Below are positions 1 to 4,906 of a stretch of DNA of 5,851 nucleotides, piece by piece. Location of the stretch: the NCBI GenBank assembly GCA_964468375.1, contig CAYXUW010000122.1, positions 1 through 5,851 on the forward strand. The letters are read 5' to 3'. This DNA is from CAYXUW01 sp964468375. Lineage in GTDB: Bacteria > Planctomycetota > Phycisphaerae > Sedimentisphaerales > Anaerobacaceae. Each line of letters opens with the position of its first letter. Positions within the stretch are counted from its first letter, which is position 1. Below the pieces are notes generated by a model, which saw nothing but the letters and a program-made list of their open reading frames with translations, was not told where the DNA came from and did no database searches. The position numbers were made by a program, and so were the translations under genes.

Positions 1-180
1 TCTGAAAAAACCAAAAAGAGGATTAAAGGGCAATTGGAAAGTAATCCAAACTTCACCACACAGAGCTGGTTGCAGGTGGATAGTGGGAAGTCTGAAGCTA
101 CAGTTGTTGCACTGCCCACCAGGGATGATATTCAGATTCCTGTTCAGGAGCAGTTGATTGTGGAGTTTTGCTCGAGGTAG
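1..180 (+). CDS. rpsD: 30S ribosomal protein S4, C-terminal part (5' end outside window)
   Basis: Frame 1 is open from the first base and ends at TAG 178-180, giving the last 59 residues. The end reads LPTRDDIQIPVQEQLIVEFCSR, which matches the conserved S4 C-terminus (LPTREDIPVPVQEQLIVEFYSR type in many bacteria); a WLQVD segment stands about 33 residues before the stop. S4 is a primary 16S rRNA-binding protein that starts assembly of the small subunit. In many bacteria it also represses its own operon. rpoA follows after 46 nt, the standard rpsD-rpoA-rplQ order, which supports the call. The start and most of the protein, including the S4 RNA-binding domain, lie upstream of the window. Confidence 0.95.
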   Translation, partial: SEKTKKRIKGQLESNPNFTTQSWLQVDSGKSEATVVALPTRDDIQIPVQEQLIVEFCSR

Positions 181-226
181 CCGTTTGATAACGAATTGTT
201 AATAAACGTTATTCTTGGAGGTATAT

Positions 227-1231
227 ATGCGAGTTACATGGCGTGGTTTGGAGTTGCCGACTCATGTTGAACGGGATACATCAGTCTCGAGTGATAGGTA
301 TGGCCGATTCTTCATCGAACCTTTCGAAAGAGGTTTTGGTACCACTGTCGGTAACAGCTTGAGACGCGTATTACTTTCGTCCTTGGAAGGCAGTGCCGTA
401 ACATCGATTAAAGTGGTTGGGGCTGACCATGAATTTACTTCGTTGGCCGGCGTAATGGAGGATGTCACCGAGATAGTCTTAAATGTCAAGAACCTTATTG
501 TTCGGTTGCAGACTGAAGGCCCTAAGGTAATGAAGGTTTCGGCTAATAAAGCCGGTGTTGTAACCGCGGCGGATATAGTTGCGGACCCGGCCATAGAAAT
601 CGTAAACAAGGATATGGTGTTGGCTACTCTGACCGAAGATGTGAATTTCGAAATGGAAATGGTCGTGGAAAACGGCCGTGGGTATATGCCTGCCGAAGAA
701 CGGATCGCCTCTATGGATAGATTTGAGCAGGAAATAGGCAGAGTATTTATTGATGCGATATATTCACCCGTTACAAGAGTACGCTATATAACTGAAGATA
801 CCCGCGTGGGCCAGCGAACAAACTATGATAAGCTGATTCTCGAGATTTGGACTAATGGAACGATTACACCTGATATGGCGCTCGTAGAGGCCGCTAAGAT
901 ATTGCGTAAGCATATCAATCCGTTTGTTCAATATTTCGAGATGGGAGAAGAAACCATCGCCGAGCAAATTGCTCTGGAGGAAACTGCGGAAGAGGCCGTA
1001 GATGAGGAACTGGCCCAGAAATTGAGTATGCCTATTCAGGAACTGGAGCTGTCGGTAAGGGCCGGAAACTGCCTTGAATCCGAAAAAATCGAAACAGTTG
1101 GAGAGCTCGTAAAAAAGTCGGAAGCCGATTTGCTGAAAATTCGAAGCTTCGGCAAGACGAGTTTGCGGGAAGTAAAAAGAAAACTTGCCGATATCGGCTT
1201 GTCTCTGGAAATGACCGATGTCCCTGATTAG
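227..1231 (+). CDS. rpoA: DNA-directed RNA polymerase subunit alpha
   Basis: The alpha subunit dimerises to start RNA polymerase assembly, and its C-terminal domain contacts UP elements and activators. The 334-residue product has the usual length. The N-terminal domain carries the dimerisation and beta-contact helix GNSLRRVLLSSLEG at residues 42-55. An acidic Glu/Ala-rich linker spans about 241-263. The C-terminal domain is about residues 267-329, with LSVRAGNCL at 275-283; Arg278 corresponds to E. coli DNA-contact Arg265 and Asn281 to Asn268. The helix-hairpin-helix part is FGKTSLREVK at 308-317. ATG 227 is chosen because GGAGG at 217-221 sits 5 nt upstream; an in-frame TTG at 215 overlaps this ribosome site and would add four residues, so it is unlikely. 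rplQ follows after 19 nt, consistent with cotranscription. Confidence 0.98.
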   Translation: MRVTWRGLELPTHVERDTSVSSDRYGRFFIEPFERGFGTTVGNSLRRVLLSSLEGSAVTSIKVVGADHEFTSLAGVMEDVTEIVLNVKNLIVRLQTEGPKVMKVSANKAGVVTAADIVADPAIEIVNKDMVLATLTEDVNFEMEMVVENGRGYMPAEERIASMDRFEQEIGRVFIDAIYSPVTRVRYITEDTRVGQRTNYDKLILEIWTNGTITPDMALVEAAKILRKHINPFVQYFEMGEETIAEQIALEETAEEAVDEELAQKLSMPIQELELSVRAGNCLESEKIETVGELVKKSEADLLKIRSFGKTSLREVKRKLADIGLSLEMTDVPD

Positions 1232-1250
1232 TTAAAAGAGGTTTGAGCGT

Positions 1251-1820
1251 ATGCGTCATAGAATAGCAGGAAGGCAGTTGGGACGAACAAGCGAGCACCG
1301 TTTGGCTATGCGCCGAAATCTGGTTGCTTCACTCATCCAGCACGAAACGATTTCTACAACGCCCGAAAAGGCCAAAGAGGTAAAGCCCTTTGCGGAAAAA
1401 TTAATTACGCTGGCTAAAAAAGGCACATTGGCCGCCAGACGTCAGGCCATTGCGCTGCTTGGAAATCGTGACATTATAGATTATGAAGACGGCAAACCCA
1501 TCAAGAAGGGCACGATAGTCGGAAAGTTGTTCAGCGAGCTTGGCCCTCGATACCTCGACAGGCCCGGCGGCTATACCAGAATCATCCGCTTGTCTTTGAG
1601 AAGATTGGGCGATAACGGCCGGCTCGTCTTGTTGCAGCTTGTAGGCGGGGAGGAAGAGCCGAAAAAGCGAACCAAAGCTGCCACTAAAAGAGCTTCTCGC
1701 AGAAAGACTAAAAAAGCTGTTAAAGCTGAAAAGGTCGCCGAGGCGGAAAAAGTTTCTGGTGAGGATGCAGAAACCGCGCAGGCCGAAGGCGAACAAAACG
1801 AATCCGAAAAGCAGCAGTAA
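1251..1820 (+). CDS. rplQ: 50S ribosomal protein L17 with charged C-terminal extension
   Basis: L17 binds 23S rRNA near the peptide exit tunnel. The start MRHRIAGRQLGRTSEHRLAM and the motif RRNLVASLIQHETISTTPEKAKE (about residues 21-43) are diagnostic, as is GPRYLDRPGGYTRIIRL at 98-113. The ribosomal core ends near residue 132, close to the usual bacterial L17 length of about 115-130. It is followed by a tail of about 57 residues rich in Lys, Ala and Glu: first basic (about 137-161), then acidic (162-189). The tail is low complexity and probably disordered; similar extensions occur on L17 in several phyla. An AGAGG ribosome site at 1237-1241 lies 9 nt before ATG 1251. The gene starts 19 nt after rpoA and ends 27 nt before the HIT gene. 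Confidence 0.97.
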   Translation: MRHRIAGRQLGRTSEHRLAMRRNLVASLIQHETISTTPEKAKEVKPFAEKLITLAKKGTLAARRQAIALLGNRDIIDYEDGKPIKKGTIVGKLFSELGPRYLDRPGGYTRIIRLSLRRLGDNGRLVLLQLVGGEEEPKKRTKAATKRASRRKTKKAVKAEKVAEAEKVSGEDAETAQAEGEQNESEKQQ

Positions 1821-1847
1821 CTCATCATCTAAATTATAGGTATTACA

Positions 1848-2264
1848 ATGGGTGCGGACGATTGTATTTTCTGTAAAATGGTGGCCGGGCAAATTCCTGT
1901 TACGAAAATTTATGAAGATGATATCGTTCTTTCTTTTTTGGATATCGGCCCCATAAGCGACGGCCATACCCTGGTAATTCCTAAGCAGCACTTTGAAAAA
2001 CTGCACAAATGCCCCGCTGAGATTTTGGGTCAGGTGGCTTCGCGTCTTGGAAATATCGCCAAAGCGGTAGTGTCTGCGATGAATTCCGACGGCTATAATC
2101 TGTTGTGTAATAACGGCCGCTCGGCCGGTCAGCTTGTTGACCATTTGCATTTTCATATAATACCTCGCAATGCCGGCGATGGCGTTTTTAACCGCTGGCC
2201 CGCGTATGAGTATGAAAAGGGCAAAATAGAGGCGATTGCCGCTGAAATTCGCAAAAATTTATAA
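1848..2264 (+). CDS. HIT-family nucleotide-binding hydrolase (Hint branch)
   Basis: HIT proteins of the Hint branch hydrolyse nucleoside phosphoramidates and aminoacyl-adenylates; the true substrate here is unknown. The 138-residue product has the normal length. The catalytic triad HLHFH is at residues 99-103 (His99, His101, His103) in the context GQLVDHLHFHIIPR. The N-terminus has CIFCK, a Cys6-x2-Cys9 pair which, with His48 in IPKQHF, resembles the structural zinc site of zinc-containing bacterial HIT proteins. Other family signatures are SFLDIGPISDGHTLVIPK (29-46) and NNGRSAGQ (88-95). No signal peptide is seen, so it is cytoplasmic. ATG 1848 is preceded by a modest ATAGG at 1836-1840, 7 nt upstream. 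It starts 27 nt after rplQ and probably reads through from that operon, since no terminator lies between. It is adjacent to the initiator tRNA, although any functional link is speculative. Confidence 0.95.
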   Translation: MGADDCIFCKMVAGQIPVTKIYEDDIVLSFLDIGPISDGHTLVIPKQHFEKLHKCPAEILGQVASRLGNIAKAVVSAMNSDGYNLLCNNGRSAGQLVDHLHFHIIPRNAGDGVFNRWPAYEYEKGKIEAIAAEIRKNL

Positions 2265-2278
2265 TTTTTCATTGGTTC

Positions 2279-2307
2279 TTGATTAAGCAAACTTGTTGCT
2301 ATATCAT
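2279..2307 (+). promoter_or_regulatory. Likely sigma-70 promoter for the initiator tRNA
   Basis: TTGATT at 2279-2284 and TATCAT at 2302-2307 are separated by exactly 17 bp and match the -35 and -10 consensus at 4/6 and 5/6 positions. Transcription would begin near 2313-2315, about 11 nt before the tRNA 5' end, a sensible leader for RNase P processing. No terminator separates the HIT gene from the tRNA, so readthrough from the ribosomal protein operon is also possible. Judged by eye, without a scoring matrix. Confidence 0.55.
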
Positions 2308-2324
2308 AAATTACGAAAATTGAC

Positions 2325-2398
2325 CGCGGGGTAGAGCAGTCTGGTAGCTCGTCGGGCCCATAACCCGGAGGTCGCAGGTTCGAATCCTGCCCCCGCTA
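2325..2398 (+). tRNA. Initiator tRNA-fMet (anticodon CAU)
   Basis: A complete cloverleaf can be drawn. The acceptor strands are 2325-2331 and 2391-2397, the D stem is GAGC/GCTC, and the anticodon stem is 2352-2356 with 2364-2368. The anticodon CAT is at 2359-2361, and the T stem GCAGG/CCTGC encloses the loop TTCGAAT. Three features mark an initiator: position 1 (C) does not pair with position 72 (U); three consecutive G:C pairs lie at the base of the anticodon stem (GGG/CCC); and the D stem has A11:U24. The discriminator base is A at 2398. CCA is not encoded (TTTT follows), so it must be added after transcription. Position 33, 5' of the anticodon, is C (2358) instead of the nearly universal U. 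An intrinsic terminator follows 4 nt later. Confidence 0.96.
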
Positions 2399-2402
2399 TT
2401 TT

Positions 2403-2430
2403 AGCCAGCCGATTAGGGCTGGCTTTTTTT
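2403..2430 (+). terminator. Intrinsic terminator after tRNA-fMet
   Basis: AGCCAGCC (2403-2410) pairs perfectly with GGCTGGCT (2417-2424) across a 6-nt loop and is followed by an unbroken T run to 2430. It sits 4 nt after the tRNA and marks the end of the housekeeping transcription unit. Confidence 0.92.
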
Positions 2431-2444
2431 ATGCCCGTTTTGAA

Positions 2445-2555
2445 ATTGGGTTTGATTGGGTTTGTTTTCACCAAGTGTCCAATTCGCATTTTTCGCTGCA
2501 ATTGCTTTTTGTTACTACGGTTATAAAGATTTGACTTTTTGAAAAATTGGGTTTG
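2445..2555. repeat. ATTGGGTTTG short repeat, three copies
   Basis: The 10-mer ATTGGGTTTG occurs in direct tandem at 2445-2454 and 2455-2464 and again at 2546-2555. The second and third copies are both followed by TTTT. On the opposite strand it reads as the peptide KTNPIKPNF. I recall such NPI/NPNF-type strings as frequent spurious translations of intergenic repeats in Phycisphaerae assemblies, but this is memory and not a search. There is no sign that it is coding. Confidence 0.5.
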
Positions 2556-2576
2556 TTTTGCATAATTTGTTTATTT

Positions 2577-2607
2577 TGATTGAAGATACCCTGCGCGCAG
2601 CGGGGGC
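2577..2607 (+). repeat. Short hairpin repeat, copy 1
   Basis: It starts TGATTGAAGATACCC and ends GCGGGGGC (2600-2607). CCCTGC (2589-2594) pairs with GCGGGG (2600-2605) using one T-G wobble and a 5-nt loop. The same block with one substitution in the first 15 bases, and the same hairpin, recurs at 2823-2857. Confidence 0.5.
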
Positions 2608-2668
2608 GCAGAGCCATCGAGGGCTTTTTGAAAGCGGGTAGTTATATGAACGTGTCAAAGAACCTTCC

Positions 2669-2692
2669 GAGAACAGACGTTCTCTCTATAAT
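2669..2692 (+). promoter_or_regulatory. Possible operator/promoter: inverted repeat abutting TATAAT
   Basis: GAGAAC (2669-2674) and GTTCTC (2679-2684) form a perfect inverted repeat with a 4-nt centre. The core GAAC-AGAC-GTTC fits the Gram-positive type LexA (SOS) box core GAACRNRYGTTC. A consensus -10 hexamer TATAAT lies at 2687-2692. A weak -35 (TTCCGA, 2665-2670) would be 16 bp upstream, placing the inverted repeat between the two hexamers. No gene starts close downstream; the next is the hydrolase at 3135. It may control a small RNA or be chance. Confidence 0.3.
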
Positions 2693-2822
2693 TGGACGGA
2701 CCTGCGCGATTGATGCGAAAAATCCAGTATTTTTCGAGGGGCAAAAACTTATAAGTGATTACAGGGGAAGGAAAAAAAATTTTTGAGAATTTTGGATTTT
2801 TGCGACTCACTACCTGCGCAAA

Positions 2823-2857
2823 TGATTGAAAATACCCCGCTCAAGCGCCGCGGGGGC
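2823..2857 (+). repeat. Short hairpin repeat, copy 2
   Basis: TGATTGAAAATACCCC is followed by GCGGGGGC at 2850-2857. CCCCGC (2835-2840) pairs perfectly with GCGGGG (2850-2855) across a 9-nt loop. Relative to the copy at 2577 the loop is longer by 4 nt, and the T-G wobble is replaced by C-G, so pairing is preserved. It lies 12 nt upstream of the first long structured repeat. Confidence 0.5.
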
Positions 2858-2868
2858 TGTTCATCCAA

Positions 2869-3005
2869 GTTGCTGTTGGTTCCGTAGGCCGCGAGTGAGG
2901 GGCGTTAGTGTTACGCAACGGCGAAGCCGTGAAGTAAAATGGGAAAATGGCCGAACCGGAGGCACCAACAGCAATTAAAAAAAGGTTGTGGGGGATTGGG
3001 AAATG
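2869..3005 (+). repeat. Long structured repeat, copy 1
   Basis: The outer stem TTGCTGTTGGT (2870-2880) pairs perfectly with ACCAACAGCAA (2964-2974), 11 bp. It extends inward with TCCG (2881-2884) to CGGA (2957-2960), and GGCC (2887-2890) to GGCC (2949-2952). Inside are two hairpins: GCGT/ACGC (2902-2905 with 2913-2916) and ACGGC-GAA-GCCGT (2918-2930). Sequence blocks shared with copy 2 are CCGTA, CGCGAGT, GTAAAA, CCGA, GGAGGC and AGCAATT. A 21-bp tail beginning GTTGTGGGGG (2985-3005) is identical to that of copy 2. No coding potential is seen. Function unknown: it could be a non-autonomous mobile or recombination element, or a structured RNA. Confidence 0.75.
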
Positions 3006-3014
3006 GGGTAAAAT
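2986..3014 (+). promoter_or_regulatory. Weak candidate promoter upstream of hydrolase gene
   Basis: TTGTGG (2986-2991) and TAAAAT (3009-3014) are 17 bp apart. The -10 matches consensus at 5/6 but the -35 only at 3/6. The -35 would be supplied by the tail of the long repeat. The equivalent place after copy 2 has no -10, so this is not a general property of the repeat. Confidence 0.22.
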
Positions 3015-3134
3015 ATTGCGAAGCGATGGCGGAGAAAAAGCATCGTGAGGTCAGTATTTTATGTTTTGGCGGCGGAGGGTAGAAACAAAACTAAAAAGAC
3101 GATGAATTTCAATGAATAATCAAGGAGCATTACG

Positions 3135-4241
3135 ATGAAGTATCCAAACCCAATAATATTCGTTCACGGCATACAGGGAGCGTGGCTGAAGAACCAATAT
3201 CCCGTCGATTATCAAAATGAAATCTACTGGACAGGGATTATGAAGAAACAGTTCAGCAAGATACATTTGAGCGATATCGACAGCAGGGTCGACCGAGATA
3301 TTGACAAGTTTATTTTTCCACATCAGGCGGTGGAGCTTATCTATGAATCTATCGTCGAGGAATTGCGAAGAGAGGTTACGGAGCAGACTTATATGTTTAC
3401 GTATGACTGGCGCAAGGATAACCGCTATTCGGCAAAAAAGCTCGGGGAGTTTGTGGAGCTTATTTTGCAAAAGGTCAATGCTCATAAGGCCAAGGAAGCA
3501 GAAGCCATCACGAAGGTTTCACTCATCGGACACAGTATGGGCGGGTTAGTTATTAAATGGTATGTCTGCCGAATACTTAAGGGAGAAGCAGAAGAAAAGA
3601 TTGATAAAATCATAACAATAGCGACTCCGTATCGTGGAAGTCTTAAGGCGGTTGAGGCGCTTTTGCCGGGGGCACGGAACTTTTTCGGGTTCGAGGCCCA
3701 GAAGGCGATGCGGAAAGCGTCGAGGACGTTGCCGGGGGTTTATCAGCTTCTGCCGACATGGGAAGAGGCGGTGGTAAACAAGTATACAGGCAAAGGTATT
3801 GGTATTTTCGAGGCAGGTGCGTGGCAAAAGAGTCTTGTTGAAAAGTTAGAGGGATTATACGGGCCGGAATTTTTTCAGAATATGCTGAGCGACGCCAAAT
3901 CCTTCACGGATGAAATAAGCGGAGAGTATGAGCCTAATATTAGAAGAAGGTTTTATTATGTGTACGGGGTCGGGAGCGACACGCTGGTACAAGTGAAAGT
4001 GGATCCGGAGAATGAGAACAGGTTTGATTTTGCCGATGCTTTGTCAGACAAGGATGGCGACGGGACAGTACACGTAAAGTCATCATATGCAGAAGCTGCG
4101 GGGAATATGGCAGATGGGAAGAAACGAATCGAACCCGGAGGGCAACATGCCTATATGCCAAACCACGGCAAGGTTCAGGACTTTATTGTGAAGCTTTTCA
4201 CAAACAGTAAAAATTTGGAATATTTTGATTCTAAAGTTTAG
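3135..4241 (+). CDS. Alpha/beta-hydrolase, LCAT/lipase-like acyl hydrolase
   Basis: A serine hydrolase of 368 residues resembling the lecithin:cholesterol acyltransferase/lipase group. The first strand carries the oxyanion-type motif IIFVHGIQGAW (residues 7-17). FTYDWR at 88-93 matches the YDWR signature of LCAT-like enzymes. The nucleophile elbow is GHSMGG at 132-137, so Ser134 is the likely nucleophile. DGDGTV at 307-312 gives Asp309 as the acid, and His338 (or His344) in QHAYMPNHG would complete the triad. ATPYRGSL (163-170) also fits this fold. There is no signal peptide or membrane segment, whereas many relatives are secreted, so it appears cytoplasmic. The substrate cannot be told from sequence; an ester or lipid is likely. 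ATG 3135 is preceded by a strong AAGGAG at 3122-3127, 7 nt away. It stands alone between two copies of the long structured repeat. Confidence 0.88.
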   Translation: MKYPNPIIFVHGIQGAWLKNQYPVDYQNEIYWTGIMKKQFSKIHLSDIDSRVDRDIDKFIFPHQAVELIYESIVEELRREVTEQTYMFTYDWRKDNRYSAKKLGEFVELILQKVNAHKAKEAEAITKVSLIGHSMGGLVIKWYVCRILKGEAEEKIDKIITIATPYRGSLKAVEALLPGARNFFGFEAQKAMRKASRTLPGVYQLLPTWEEAVVNKYTGKGIGIFEAGAWQKSLVEKLEGLYGPEFFQNMLSDAKSFTDEISGEYEPNIRRRFYYVYGVGSDTLVQVKVDPENENRFDFADALSDKDGDGTVHVKSSYAEAAGNMADGKKRIEPGGQHAYMPNHGKVQDFIVKLFTNSKNLEYFDSKV

Positions 4242-4271
4242 GGATGAAGTACCAACTTATTTTTCTACGCA

Positions 4272-4398
4272 GTTGCTTGTGTAGCCGTATGCCCGCGAGT
4301 CGGAAACAGACAGTAGTTCGCCGTAGGCGGACAGTAAAACAGTATCCGAGCAGGAGGCGGAACAAGCAATTTTAAATGTTGTGGGGGATTGGGAAATG
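4272..4398 (+). repeat. Long structured repeat, copy 2
   Basis: TTGCTTGT (4273-4280) pairs with ACAAGCAA (4362-4369). After an internal loop, GCC (4284-4286) pairs with GGC (4356-4358). The inner hairpin TTCGCC-GTA-GGCGGA (4317-4331) stands where copy 1 has ACGGC-GAA-GCCGT: different bases, same pairing, same 3-nt loop. The shared blocks CCGTA, CGCGAGT, GTAAAA, CCGA, GGAGGC and AGCAATT appear in the same order as in copy 1. The 21-bp tail at 4378-4398 is identical to 2985-3005. It lies 30 nt after the hydrolase stop and 18 nt before the end of the convergent lipoprotein gene, filling the space between them. Confidence 0.75.
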
Positions 4399-4416
4399 TG
4401 GTTTTGAGCAGTTTGG

Positions 4417-4833
4417 CTATTCACAAGCGGGGCAAAGTTGCCCGTCTATGACTCTATAGCCAATAAGTTTTTTGCTCCCAGCTTGGTAGGGGGGGCAGTC
4501 TTTTGCCTCCATCTCAAGGCGGACAGCATCTTTTCGGCCGCGAACATCTGCCAGTTCGGACGCTTCAGTTCCATCCGGTAGCCCGTAACCCCACCAGTGC
4601 TTTTGCTGCTGACTCGCTTCGATTCTTTGCTGCTGGGCAGCTACCAACTCGTCCTCCTGCTTTGCCAGTGAGTCCAATTCCACCTCTAAACAGTTACAGT
4701 CATAATTTTTATACTGGCCTGCTGAATTATGTGAGGCGGTAATTTGAGAAGGCGGCGTCGGCGTATCCGTGCATCCCGAAATAAGCGAGCACATAATGAG
4801 TGAAAGAGCTGCTGCTTTTGGTGTTTTTTTCAT
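4417..4833 (-). CDS. Small cysteine-containing lipoprotein, function unknown
   Basis: The 138-residue product has a lipoprotein signal peptide: MKK, a hydrophobic stretch to about residue 19, then the lipobox LISGC with Cys21 as the lipidated residue. It should therefore be anchored in a membrane after export. The mature part starts with a Pro/Thr/Ser-rich linker (22-40). Then comes a Glu/Gln/Ala-rich segment that could form a coiled coil (about 49-78), KHWWGYGLPDG (78-88), and a second helical stretch (about 90-112). Five further cysteines occur: CNC at 46-48, Cys113, and CPAC at 134-137 next to the C-terminus; they could form disulfides or bind metal. No family is recognised. The ribosome site GAGGA (complement of 4841-4845) is 7 nt from ATG 4833, and there is no better in-frame start. 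It is convergent with the hydrolase gene and lies between repeat copies 2 and 3. Confidence 0.8.
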   Translation of the reverse strand: MKKTPKAAALSLIMCSLISGCTDTPTPPSQITASHNSAGQYKNYDCNCLEVELDSLAKQEDELVAAQQQRIEASQQQKHWWGYGLPDGTEASELADVRGRKDAVRLEMEAKDCPPYQAGSKKLIGYRVIDGQLCPACE

Positions 4834-4906
4834 TTTTCTATCCTCATTAAAAAACCTGGCAATCTCATTTATCTTCGACTTCTCATAAGCCGAGTATTAG
4901 CAAAAT

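Larger units (their letters stand above)
2431..3134. other. About 700 bp without a convincing gene
   Basis: Between the tRNA terminator and the hydrolase gene no ORF has both a plausible ribosome site and a recognisable product. The stretch contains, in order: the ATTGGGTTTG repeats (2445-2555), the first copy of a short hairpin repeat (2577-2607), an inverted repeat overlapping TATAAT (2669-2692), the second copy of the short hairpin repeat (2823-2857), and the first copy of a long structured repeat (2869-3005). The longest open frame (2580-2786) begins inside a hairpin repeat and lacks a ribosome site at TTG 2580 or at the internal ATG 2646. Confidence 0.6.

Noticed and set aside
188..212. 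ATAACG/CGTTAT hairpin in the rpsD-rpoA spacer
   Set aside because: Only six mostly A/T pairs with a 13-nt loop and no T run; too weak to call a regulator or terminator.
215..229. Upstream TTG start for rpoA
   Set aside because: The TTG overlaps the GGAGG ribosome site that is ideally placed for ATG 227, and it would add four non-conserved residues.
1401..2156. 251-codon minus-strand ORF across rplQ and the HIT gene
   Set aside because: It overlaps two well-supported genes on the other strand, spans their spacer, and its product has no recognisable domain; it is a shadow frame.
2304..2501. 65-codon minus-strand ORF with GAGFEPATSGL
   Set aside because: This is the antisense translation of the tRNA; GAGFEPATS-type peptides are a well-known tRNA artefact. 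The remainder reads through the terminator and the ATTGGGTTTG repeat.
2580..2786. 68-codon ORF from TTG 2580, or 46 codons from ATG 2646
   Set aside because: It begins inside a hairpin repeat, has no ribosome site at either start, and its product is unrecognised with no domain or signal.
3301..3827. Several ORFs of 80-120 codons in other frames within the hydrolase gene
   Set aside because: All lie under a full-length gene with intact catalytic motifs and have no supporting start signals or recognisable products.
4503..4742. 79-codon + strand ORF
   Set aside because: It lies wholly within the lipoprotein gene on the opposite strand, which has a ribosome site and a clear lipobox; it is a shadow frame.
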